Of a stretch of 13,355 nt of DNA, positions 7,395 to 13,123 are shown one piece after another. Positions within the stretch are counted from its first letter, which is position 1. Each line of letters starts with the position of its first letter. Made by a program: the position numbers and the translations under genes. The notes under the pieces were generated by a model that saw nothing but the letters and a program-made list of their open reading frames with translations, was not told the origin of the DNA and ran no database searches. Source of the stretch: Clostridium sp. UBA3947 (lineage in GTDB: Bacteria; Bacillota; Clostridia; Clostridiales; Clostridiaceae); assembly GCA_002385545.1 (NCBI GenBank), contig DGDR01000028.1, positions 1 to 13,355 on the forward strand, written 5' to 3'.

Positions 7395-8564
7395 ATGGAC
7401 AATTTTACATTTCATAATCCGACAAAAATCATCTTTGGAAAAGCTACCGAGAATAAGGTAGGTGCAGAAGTAAAGCGATACAGTCAAAAGGTACTCCTTT
7501 GCTATGGCGGCGGTAGTATAAAAAGAACAGGATTATATGACAGAGTAATAAACTCATTAAAGGAAAATAACATAGAATACTTCCAAATTTCTGGAGTTAA
7601 GCCTAATCCCCGATTAAGTCTTGTTAAAGAAGGGATAAAACTCTGCAGAGAAAAAAATATTAATTTCATCCTAGCTGTTGGGGGCGGAAGTGTTATTGAC
7701 ACAGCTAAAGCCATAGCTGTGGGCGTTCCTTATGAAGGTGATGTATGGGACTTCTATGTTGGTAAAGCTAGAGTAAAGGCTGCTCTACCTGTAGGTACTA
7801 TACTAACAATACCTGCTGCAGGTAGCGAGGCTAGCAACAGCTCCGTTATTACTAATGAAGAAGGCTGGTATAAAAAAGGACTCACTACTGATTATATTTA
7901 TCCAGTATTCTCCATTTTAAACCCAGAGCTAACCTACACCTTACCAGCTTATCAAACTGCTTGTGGAGCTGCCGATATGATGGCTCATATTATGGAAAGA
8001 TACTTTACAAACACTGATAACGTAGAGCTTACGGACAGGCTTTGTGAGGCAACCTTAAAAACCATTATAAACAATGTACCAAAAGCAATAGAAGATCCTG
8101 AGGATTATAACTCTAGAGCAGAGATAATGTGGTCTGCTACTATTGCTCATAATAATCTATTAAATACTGGCCGTATTGGTGACTGGGCCTCTCATGCTAT
8201 TGAACATGAGCTTAGCGCCATATATGATATTCCACATGGAGCAGGATTATCAATTATATTCCCAGCTTGGATGAAATACGTATACAGCCATGATATTAAT
8301 CGTTTTCTTCAATTCTCTGCCCGTGTTTGGGATGTAGACTTTCACTTCTCCTCACCAGAGGAAATTGCATTAGAGGGAATAAACAGAATGATGAACTTTT
8401 TCAAAAGCATCGGTCTTCCAGTAACCTTAAGGGAAGCAGGTATTAGCGATGATAAATTCGAGGAAATGGCAGGCAAGTGTACTAACTTTGGACAACACAC
8501 TGTAGGTAACTTTGTTAAACTCACTAGAGATGATATTATTAATATTTATAAGCTAGCCAAATAA
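7395..8564 (+). CDS. Iron-containing alcohol dehydrogenase, YqhD/butanol dehydrogenase type
   Basis: This is a cytoplasmic NAD(P)H-dependent group III alcohol dehydrogenase that reduces aldehydes to alcohols, related to clostridial BdhA/BdhB and E. coli YqhD. The N-terminal nucleotide-binding domain has YGGGSIKR (37-44) and GGGSVIDTAKAIA (96-108). The C-terminal helical domain holds the metal site: D194, H198, H267 and H281, at the same numbers as the ligands of YqhD. WSATIAHN and ASHAIEHELSA are typical of the butanol dehydrogenase branch. The length of 389 is normal. The start is the ATG at 7395 with AGGGAG at 7382-7387, 7 nt away. It is monocistronic, ending in a strong terminator. The true substrate (butyraldehyde or a broader range) cannot be read from sequence. 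Confidence 0.92.
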   Translation: MDNFTFHNPTKIIFGKATENKVGAEVKRYSQKVLLCYGGGSIKRTGLYDRVINSLKENNIEYFQISGVKPNPRLSLVKEGIKLCREKNINFILAVGGGSVIDTAKAIAVGVPYEGDVWDFYVGKARVKAALPVGTILTIPAAGSEASNSSVITNEEGWYKKGLTTDYIYPVFSILNPELTYTLPAYQTACGAADMMAHIMERYFTNTDNVELTDRLCEATLKTIINNVPKAIEDPEDYNSRAEIMWSATIAHNNLLNTGRIGDWASHAIEHELSAIYDIPHGAGLSIIFPAWMKYVYSHDINRFLQFSARVWDVDFHFSSPEEIALEGINRMMNFFKSIGLPVTLREAGISDDKFEEMAGKCTNFGQHTVGNFVKLTRDDIINIYKLAK

Positions 8565-8613
8565 TTATTTATTGCTGCTTGTGATATAGCATGTCTTCTA
8601 AAGCTTAAATTAG

Positions 8614-8661
8614 AGGCTGTAGCATAATTAACCCATTTGTTAATATGCTGCAGCCTTTTTT
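8614..8661 (+). terminator. Strong intrinsic terminator of the alcohol dehydrogenase
   Basis: AGGCTGTAGCATA pairs with TATGCTGCAGCCT, and a further TTAAC/GTTAA segment extends the stem past one bulged A, around a 6-nt loop. Six T follow (8656-8661). It starts 50 nt after the stop codon and belongs to the same arm family as the hairpins at 1590, 5630 and 12087. The 8662-8861 stretch behind it has no supportable gene, only a 10-bp direct repeat CCATTAAGGA at 8777 and 8819 and the palindrome GGAAAATTTTCC. Confidence 0.85.
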
Positions 8662-8861
8662 GCAGCTAAAACAACTTGAAAATCCTTGCATAAGAAGCCT
8701 AATAATTACAAACACTATTAATATGAAAAAGTGCTTTCGTAATTTAGGATGTCAGAAATCTGATATCGTAAATCAGCCATTAAGGAAAATTTTCCGAAGT
8801 GCAATATTTTTAATTCCACCATTAAGGATTTGAAAAGCTAATAAACGAAAGGAGACTTGCT

Positions 8862-9176
8862 ATGACCAACTTCTTATTATCTGCTGGAGCCAACGCAATT
8901 TTAATAGTTATTTTCTTTTTTATTTTTAAAGCTATTATTAGCGGTCCAACTAGACATCGCATATATGAAAAAATAATGAGTTCCTTTGCTAAGTTTATTA
9001 TCTATATTTTCATAGCTTCATTGGCCATAACAGGAGTTACTACCTACATTTTACGTCGAACAAGAAATATGGCCTACATAAACATACTGGCCCCAGCCCT
9101 AGTATCTGTTCTAGTTGGCTTTGTAGCTTCTACTGTACCAGTAAAGGGAGCAGATGATGATAAAAACAAGGCATAA
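8862..9176 (+). CDS. Small membrane protein of unknown function (104 aa)
   Basis: I do not recognise the family. The 104 residues show three hydrophobic segments: about 8-28 (ILIVIFFFIFKAIISG region), 42-62 (FAKFIIYIFIASLAITGV region) and 73-95 (YINILAPALVSVLVGFVAS region). A basic stretch, YILRRTRN, separates the second and third, and the charged tail is DDDKNKA. The start ATG is supported by AAAGGAGA about 6 nt upstream. It lies alone between a terminator and the convergent tRNA-Pro. The shape suggests a small integral membrane protein with an exposed tail; no catalytic or binding motif is visible, so no role is proposed. Confidence 0.7.
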   Translation: MTNFLLSAGANAILIVIFFFIFKAIISGPTRHRIYEKIMSSFAKFIIYIFIASLAITGVTTYILRRTRNMAYINILAPALVSVLVGFVASTVPVKGADDDKNKA

Positions 9177-9249
9177 TATAAAAGCAACCCAAATTTTTAT
9201 ATGTTAAATATCATAAGTCATATACTAATTTATAATTTCCTATACAATA

Positions 9250-9276
9250 AAAAGTTCAGAATAAATCTGAACTTTT
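9250..9276. terminator. Bidirectional terminator between the membrane protein gene and tRNA-Pro
   Basis: AAAAGTTCAGA (9250-9260) pairs with TCTGAACTTTT (9266-9276) over 11 bp around a 5-nt loop. On the plus strand it is followed by a T-rich tail and on the minus strand by the T run of the opposite arm. It can therefore end both the 8862 gene and the tRNA coming from the other side. Confidence 0.8.
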
Positions 9277-9298
9277 TATTTTTTAACATCCTTTTTCT

Positions 9299-9373
9299 TG
9301 GTCGGGGCGACAAGATTTGAACTTGCGACCTCATGCTCCCGAAGCACGCGCGCTACCCCTGCGCCACGCCCCG
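9299..9373 (-). tRNA. tRNA-Pro, anticodon CGG
   Basis: The 75-nt minus-strand sequence folds as a cloverleaf. The acceptor stem is CGGGGCG/CGCCCCG with discriminator A and an encoded CCA. The D arm closes with GCGC/GCGC. The anticodon stem is CGTGC/GCATG with loop TTCGGGA, giving anticodon CGG for codon CCG. The T arm is GCAAG TTCAAAT CTTGT with one wobble. Stem and loop sizes are normal, so it should be functional. It has its own promoter (9394-9422) and a terminator (9250-9276). Confidence 0.95.
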
Positions 9374-9393
9374 TCTACTTCTTTGACGATAAT

Positions 9394-9422
9394 ATTTTAT
9401 CACAGCAAAAAAGTAGTATCAA
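9394..9422 (-). promoter_or_regulatory. Promoter of tRNA-Pro
   Basis: On the minus strand TTGATA (9417-9422) and TAAAAT (9394-9399) are separated by exactly 17 bp, each one mismatch from consensus. Transcription would start near 9387, about 14 nt before the mature tRNA 5' end at 9373. Confidence 0.7.
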
Positions 9423-9480
9423 CATTATTTACATAGGCTAGAAAAGATTAACGAGCTATTTACAGGCAAAAAATAATTTT

Positions 9481-9509
9481 GGCAGCTTAGATACCGCTGC
9501 CTCTTTTTT
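9481..9509. terminator. Hairpin with T-tract between tRNA-Pro and the small ORF
   Basis: GGCAGC (9481-9486) pairs with GCTGCC (9496-9501) and is followed on the plus strand by TCTTTTTTT. The T-tract is on the plus strand, yet no plus-strand gene ends here. On the minus strand the hairpin lies just after the small ORF at 9520-9639, with a less perfect AAAATTATTTTTT tail. I suspect it serves that ORF or stops antisense transcription into the tRNA. Confidence 0.5.
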
Positions 9510-9519
9510 TCTTCTTTAA

Positions 9520-9639
9520 TTACCATCTTTTTTTATCATACTTTATAACTTCCTCTATTTTATCTGCTCTTCCTGCAGCCTTGCATAGAGCTATTGTAAA
9601 TAGAGCCACAAATAATACCAAAACACAAAAGCAAATCAA
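9520..9639 (-). CDS. Probable small single-helix membrane protein, 39 aa
   Basis: A minus-strand ORF encodes one hydrophobic helix (ICFCVLVLFVALFTIALC) followed by a charged tail beginning KAAGRADKIEEVIK and ending in RW. This is the usual look of small bacterial membrane proteins. The TTG at 9639 is preceded, 6 nt away, by AAAAGTGGTGAT, one mismatch from the extended Shine-Dalgarno AAAGGAGGTGAT. In-frame GTG codons at 9648 and 9651 would overlap that site, so TTG is preferred. A hairpin follows the stop at 20 nt. The only other content of 9374-9779 is the tRNA promoter and the hydrogenase promoter region. No function can be assigned. Confidence 0.45.
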   Translation of the reverse strand: MICFCVLVLFVALFTIALCKAAGRADKIEEVIKYDKKRW

Positions 9640-9700
9640 AGCTATCACCACTTTTCAAAAATTAATATCTTTATTTATCTTTCCATAAAAAGATTATTAA

Positions 9701-9727
9701 TATTCACATAAACTTTTTTGCTATAAT
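9701..9727 (+). promoter_or_regulatory. Tentative promoter of the hydrogenase gene
   Basis: A perfect TATAAT lies at 9722-9727 with a poor -35 (TATTCA at 9701-9706, 15 bp spacing). A second box, TATACT (9750-9755), lies closer to the gene. The region is so AT-rich that either could be chance. Confidence 0.3.
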
Positions 9728-9788
9728 AATTTAAAATAATAATATTGGATATACTTTAATATGATAATTTTTATTAGGAGTGATTAAA

Positions 9789-11135
9789 TTGCATCAAAAG
9801 CACAAAGAGTTGTTTAAGAAAATAGTTAAAGCCTATTATAATGATAACTTTGAAGAAAGTATAAAAGAAATCATGGAAGAGGAAAAAATTAATAAGCATC
9901 AGCTTTTTAAAACTATATCCATGCTATGCGGTGTAGACTTGGAATATGACGAGAATTACATAGAAAATCTAAAAAAAGCCATATCCACCTATAAACTAGA
10001 GCATAAGATAGTTGATAGAGTGCTGGACTGTGATGGAGCTTGCAGAGGGGACGATTGCTTAACCAACTGCCAGCGTTCCTGTCCTTTTGATGCTATCCTG
10101 ACAGATCCTGAAACAGGCAAAACCTATATTGATGTAGAAATGTGCCAGGATTGTGGTACCTGTGTAGAAGCCTGTGAAAATGGCCATATTATGGATAAGG
10201 CTGAATTCATCCCCTTTGCTCATCTACTAAAAGAAAATACACCTGTACTAGCAGCAGTAGCTCCAGCTATTTACGGACAGTTTGGAGAAAATGTTTCTTT
10301 AAACCAATTAAGAACAGCCTTCAAGAAAATTGGTTTTACAGATATGTTTGAGGTAGCCTTCTTCGCAGATATGTTGACTCTTAAGGAAGCTGTTGAATTT
10401 AATCACCATGTAAATAAAACTGATGATTTCCTTATAACCTCCTGCTGTTGTCCAATGTGGGTAGCTATGATTCGCAAAATATATAACAGTATGGTAAAAC
10501 ATGTGTCTCCTTCTGTATCCCCAATGATAGCTGCAGGCAGGGTCTTAAAGAAGCTTAACCCAGAAGCTAAGGTAGTGTTTATAGGTCCTTGCGTAGCCAA
10601 AAAAGCAGAAACTAAAGAAAAGGATTTGCTTGGAGATATTGACTTTGTGTTAACCTTTGAAGAGTTAAAGGTAATTTTTGATGCCTTAGAAATAAACCCT
10701 GCTGAGCTACCAGAAACTCCAACTAAGGAGTATGCTTCCCGGGGTGGCCGATTATACGGAAGAACTGCAGGTGTATCCACCGCTGTTAGTGAAGCTGTAG
10801 AGAGAATCTTCCCTAACAAAAGCGAAAAGGTCCGAACTATTCAAGCTCACGGAGTTGTCAACTGCAAAGAGTTGCTCTCAAAGCTTCAAAATGGAGAGGT
10901 TGATGCTAACTTTATAGAAGGTATGGGCTGCGTTGGTGGTTGTGTAGGTGGCCCTAAGCGAATAATCCCTATGGAAGTAGGAAGAGACAGATTAAATGAA
11001 CTTTGCGACAACTCTGAAATCAAGGTTGCAGTAGATAGTGACCGTATGTTGGATGTACTTAAGCGAATAGGCATTACCTCCGTAGAAGATGTTATAGAAG
11101 GAAAAAATATAGGTATCTTAGAAAGAACATTTTAA
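9789..11135 (+). CDS. Monomeric [FeFe]-hydrogenase with TSCCCP motif (group B-like)
   Basis: This is an iron-only hydrogenase, reversibly reducing protons to H2, presumably with ferredoxin. It has 448 residues from the TTG at 9789, which has AGGAG 8 nt upstream; the GTG at 9780 overlaps that site and is rejected. An N-terminal helical region (1-78) is followed by a ferredoxin-like domain. That domain has clustered cysteines at 81, 85, 90, 94 and 98 and a classic C-x2-C-x2-C-x3-C (119-129). The H-cluster domain has L1 TSCCCPMW (217-224), L2 GPCVAKKAE (266-274) and L3 EGMGCVGGCVGG (377-388), so the expected H-cluster cysteines are present. The extra Cys in L1, and an L3 without the usual GGGQP, match my memory of group B enzymes such as C. 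pasteurianum CpIII rather than prototypical group A. It has no adjacent maturase or partner subunit. Confidence 0.9.
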   Translation: MHQKHKELFKKIVKAYYNDNFEESIKEIMEEEKINKHQLFKTISMLCGVDLEYDENYIENLKKAISTYKLEHKIVDRVLDCDGACRGDDCLTNCQRSCPFDAILTDPETGKTYIDVEMCQDCGTCVEACENGHIMDKAEFIPFAHLLKENTPVLAAVAPAIYGQFGENVSLNQLRTAFKKIGFTDMFEVAFFADMLTLKEAVEFNHHVNKTDDFLITSCCCPMWVAMIRKIYNSMVKHVSPSVSPMIAAGRVLKKLNPEAKVVFIGPCVAKKAETKEKDLLGDIDFVLTFEELKVIFDALEINPAELPETPTKEYASRGGRLYGRTAGVSTAVSEAVERIFPNKSEKVRTIQAHGVVNCKELLSKLQNGEVDANFIEGMGCVGGCVGGPKRIIPMEVGRDRLNELCDNSEIKVAVDSDRMLDVLKRIGITSVEDVIEGKNIGILERTF

Positions 11136-11171
11136 CCTTCTTAGTAACAATGTCCATTATTTTACAATCTT

Positions 11172-11225
11172 AATTATGCATGCTCAGAAGAGTTAATCAC
11201 CATCCCTCGTTGAGCATGCATAATT
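11172..11225. repeat. 15-bp perfect inverted repeat between hydrogenase and HAD genes
   Basis: AATTATGCATGCTCA (11172-11186) and its exact complement (11211-11225) flank a 24-nt spacer. The plus-strand tail TTTTATG is short, so it may be a modest terminator for the hydrogenase mRNA. The right arm also contains the -35 box of the HAD gene promoter, so the element could act on initiation too, for example as an operator. Confidence 0.7.
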
Positions 11226-11237
11226 TTATGCTATAAT
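11210..11237 (+). promoter_or_regulatory. Extended -10 promoter of the HAD gene
   Basis: TGCTATAAT (11229-11237) is a perfect extended -10, and TTGAGC (11210-11215) lies 16 bp upstream. Transcription should start near 11244, immediately at the Shine-Dalgarno GAGGTGAT (11244-11251), giving a leader of only about 11 nt. Confidence 0.65.
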
Positions 11238-11254
11238 GGTTATGAGGTGATGAA

Positions 11255-11908
11255 ATGCTAACAAATATTAAAGCTGCAATTTTTGATTTAGATGGAACAT
11301 TAATCGATTCAATGTGGGTGTGGGAAAAAATTGATATCGACTACCTACATTCCAAGGGCTTTCAAATGCCTGAAGGCTTCAGAGACGATATTGCTCACCT
11401 AAGCTTCGAAGAAACTGCAGTATATTTTAAGAAAAGATTTAATTTAGAAGACTCCTTAGAGAAAATAAGAAATGATTGGCACAATATGGCCATTGAAGAG
11501 TATAGCAATAATGTAAAACTAAAAAGAGGAGCTAAGGAATTTTTAACCCTACTAAAAAATAATGGTATTAAAATAGGCTTGGCAACCAGTAACTATGATG
11601 CTTTAATATCCATAGTGCTAAATAAAAACGGCATAAGGGACCTTTTCGATGCCATAACCACAACCAGTGAAGTTTCAAAAGGAAAGGACTTTCCTGATGT
11701 ATACCTTCTTGCTGCTAAAAAGCTAGGTGTTGACCCAGCTGAATGTATAGTATTCGAGGACATACTACCTGCTATACTAGGAGCCAAGGCCGCTGGTATG
11801 AAAGTAGTTGGCATACTAGATCAGGCTGCCCGCCACCAATGGGATGAGATATTAGAAACTGCAGATAAAACTATTACAGATTTTATAGAATTAAGTGAAG
11901 CTGTTTAG
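11255..11908 (+). CDS. HAD superfamily IA phosphatase (beta-phosphoglucomutase-like)
   Basis: This is a cytoplasmic haloacid dehalogenase-like hydrolase of 217 residues. Motif I is FDLDGT with the nucleophile D11 and acid D13. A helical cap at about 16-85 makes it subfamily IA. Motif II is ATSN (T111/S112), the motif III lysine lies in SKGKDFPD (about 142-145), and motif IV is FEDI (E168, D169). The DxDGT/FED pattern is shared by phosphoglycolate phosphatases, beta-phosphoglucomutases and sugar-phosphate phosphatases, so the substrate cannot be assigned. The DFPDVY stretch and WVWEKIDIDY cap are common in clostridial uncharacterised members. The ATG at 11255 is backed by GAGGTGAT 3 nt upstream. 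It is transcribed alone. Confidence 0.88.
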   Translation: MLTNIKAAIFDLDGTLIDSMWVWEKIDIDYLHSKGFQMPEGFRDDIAHLSFEETAVYFKKRFNLEDSLEKIRNDWHNMAIEEYSNNVKLKRGAKEFLTLLKNNGIKIGLATSNYDALISIVLNKNGIRDLFDAITTTSEVSKGKDFPDVYLLAAKKLGVDPAECIVFEDILPAILGAKAAGMKVVGILDQAARHQWDEILETADKTITDFIELSEAV

Positions 11909-11955
11909 GACAAACATAGAGTAAAGACCAGCATTATATGCAATCAATAAATTAA

Positions 11956-11990
11956 GGGACTGTTGCAAAAACTAACTCAATTTATTAGTT
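11956..11990. repeat. Truncated copy of the GGCTGTTGCACAAC hairpin family
   Basis: GGGACTGTTGCAAAAACTAA followed by a short loop and TTAGTT resembles the left arm and loop of the hairpin at 5630-5680. The right arm stops after TTAGTT and no matching GCAACAG follows. It looks like a decayed or half copy, 100 nt before a complete one at 12087. The rest of 11909-12086 shows no gene. Confidence 0.4.
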
Positions 11991-12086
11991 CGCCAAAGGA
12001 ACCTAGTCAATTGGCTAATATCCTCACTATATAATACCAGTTACCAGAGATATGGACGTTTACAACTAAAAGCTAATAGAACAACA

Positions 12087-12136
12087 AAAGGCTATTGCAC
12101 AACTACAGTTTTCTCAGTTGAGCAATAGCCAATTAT
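12087..12136. terminator. Terminator shared by HAD and prolyl isomerase genes
   Basis: GGCTATTGC-A-CAACT (12090-12104) pairs with AGTTG-A-GCAATAGCC (12116-12130) over 14 of 15 positions, with one A/A mismatch. The minus-strand tail is CTTTTGTTG and the plus-strand tail AATTATTTTAG. It lies between two convergent genes and probably ends the minus-strand one most efficiently. Confidence 0.7.
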
Positions 12137-12161
12137 TTTAGTATTTATCCTTTTAACTACT

Positions 12162-12908
12162 TTACTTATACTCTACAGTATATTTATTCTTCAACGTGCT
12201 AACGAAATTAGAATATAAGTGCTTCTGCTTTGCATTTAGCAAGCCATTTATTATATCATCCTTAACTTCCTCAAAGCTTTTAATGCAAGCAGGCTTTCTA
12301 TCTAACACCTGGATTATATGATAACCAAATTGTGTTTTTACTGGTTCGCTAATTTCTCCTACCTCTAAACTAAAAGCTGCCTCCTCAAATTCTGGAACCA
12401 TTCTTCCCTTTGTAAAGTATCCTAGTTCTCCCCCTCTTGCTTTTGACGGACAAGTTGAATACTCTTTAGCAACCTCTGCAAAATCCATACCGCCTTTAAC
12501 CTTTTCATATGCTTCCTTAGCTATTTCTAAATCTCCATTTAATATGTGTCTAGCATTTATACTTTCTTCCTGTAGGAATTTACTCATATTATCTTTATAA
12601 AAAGCTTCTGCCTCTTCTGTGCTTACCTTTGCCTGATCCATAACCTTACTCATGGCATATCTAGTTAGTAATTCTCGTTTTGTATTTTCAAGCTCAATTA
12701 AGAACTCTGTGTTCTGATCTAACTTATTTTCTACTGCATAGGTATGAATCAATACAGATATAATCATTTGATCTAGTAATTGCTTTTTTCCTTCTTCAGT
12801 AGATAAAAATTCCTGTCTTTCTTTAGGAAATCTAGCTATTGTTGCAATAAGATCATTTTCCGTAATCTCAGTGCCCTCAACCACTGCCAAAACCTTATTA
12901 TTTGTCAT
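12162..12908 (-). CDS. Parvulin-type peptidyl-prolyl isomerase, cytoplasmic
   Basis: This is a PpiC/SurA/PrsA-related cis-trans prolyl isomerase and chaperone. I start it at the ATG at 12908 (248 residues), not the upstream ATG at 12947. AAGGAGA (12917-12923) lies 8 nt before 12908, and the promoter at 12951-12979 would start transcription near 12944, inside the longer form. An N-terminal SurA-like helical domain (about 15-110) begins after KVLAVVEGTEITENDL. The parvulin domain spans about 117-206, with ARHIL (H121), CPSKARGGELGYF (153-165), PEFEEAAFSL and GYHIIQVLDRK (H197). There is no signal peptide or lipobox, so unlike PrsA it should stay in the cytoplasm. It is transcribed alone, downstream of the 5S-like sequence on the same strand. 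Confidence 0.88.
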   Translation of the reverse strand: MTNNKVLAVVEGTEITENDLIATIARFPKERQEFLSTEEGKKQLLDQMIISVLIHTYAVENKLDQNTEFLIELENTKRELLTRYAMSKVMDQAKVSTEEAEAFYKDNMSKFLQEESINARHILNGDLEIAKEAYEKVKGGMDFAEVAKEYSTCPSKARGGELGYFTKGRMVPEFEEAAFSLEVGEISEPVKTQFGYHIIQVLDRKPACIKSFEEVKDDIINGLLNAKQKHLYSNFVSTLKNKYTVEYK

Positions 12909-12950
12909 ATAAAATATCTCCTTATAAATTGATTTTAATGTATCCATTTC

Positions 12951-12979
12951 ATTGTAACATCCCTTATTAAGGCTGTCAA
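12951..12979 (-). promoter_or_regulatory. Near-consensus promoter of the prolyl isomerase gene
   Basis: On the minus strand TTGACA (12974-12979, perfect) and TACAAT (12951-12956, 5/6) are 17 bp apart. The predicted start near 12944 leaves a 36-nt leader containing the AAGGAGA site. Confidence 0.85.
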
Positions 12980-13042
12980 TTTTACTAAAAGTCCATTATA
13001 TAGTTAAAAAAACTTTTTATTTATACAAAAATTACCTTTCCT

Positions 13043-13063
13043 ATAAAAGACATAACATGTCTT
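13043..13063 (-). terminator. Hairpin with TTTTA tail, likely end of the 5S-like transcript
   Basis: On the minus strand AAGACAT (13057-13063) pairs with ATGTCTT (13047-13053) around a 3-nt loop, followed by TTAT. It is the third of three consecutive hairpins behind the 5S-like core and the only one with any T-tract, although a short one. Confidence 0.5.
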
Positions 13064-13069
13064 ATTCCG

Positions 13070-13108
13070 GGGTGACACGTAAGGATGATTCTCATCCTTA
13101 CGTCACCC
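13070..13108 (-). repeat. 17-bp hairpin with a 2-nt bulge behind the 5S-like sequence
   Basis: GGGTGAC and GTAAGGATGA (13070-13088, with AC bulged between them) are complementary to 13092-13108 around a TTC loop. It is GC-richer than its surroundings and has no T-tract, so on its own it is not a standard terminator. It may be a processing signal, part of an extended structured RNA, or the first element of a compound terminator. Confidence 0.7.
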
Positions 13109-13123
13109 GTTGAAGACCATTTA

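Noticed and set aside
7302..7487. Minus-strand 61-codon ORF across the MATE/alcohol dehydrogenase intergenic region
   Set aside because: It overlaps the start of the alcohol dehydrogenase and its promoter, lacks an RBS, and encodes no recognisable protein.
8777..8828. CCATTAAGGA direct repeat as an attachment site or operator
   Set aside because: It has only two 10-bp copies in AT-rich sequence, with no integrase, no phage gene and no clear promoter overlap.
8645..8833. Plus-strand ORF of 62 codons after the alcohol dehydrogenase
   Set aside because: Its ATG lies inside the right arm of the terminator stem, there is no ribosome binding site, and the residue make-up shows no domain or regular pattern.
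10403..10819. Minus-strand ORF of 138 codons inside the hydrogenase gene
   Set aside because: It is the antisense shadow of a well-supported gene, rich in Ser/Thr/Pro as such shadows are, and has no recognisable start site or family.
1590..12136. GGCTGTTGCACAAC hairpins as insertion sequence ends
   Set aside because: No transposase or paired flanking copies enclosing a gene cassette with target duplications were seen, and the hairpins sit where terminators are expected.
12909..12947. Longer N-terminus for the prolyl isomerase starting at the ATG at 12947
   Set aside because: The promoter at 12951-12979 would start transcription at about 12944, and a proper RBS (AAGGAGA) precedes the ATG at 12908. 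The extra residues are not a signal peptide.
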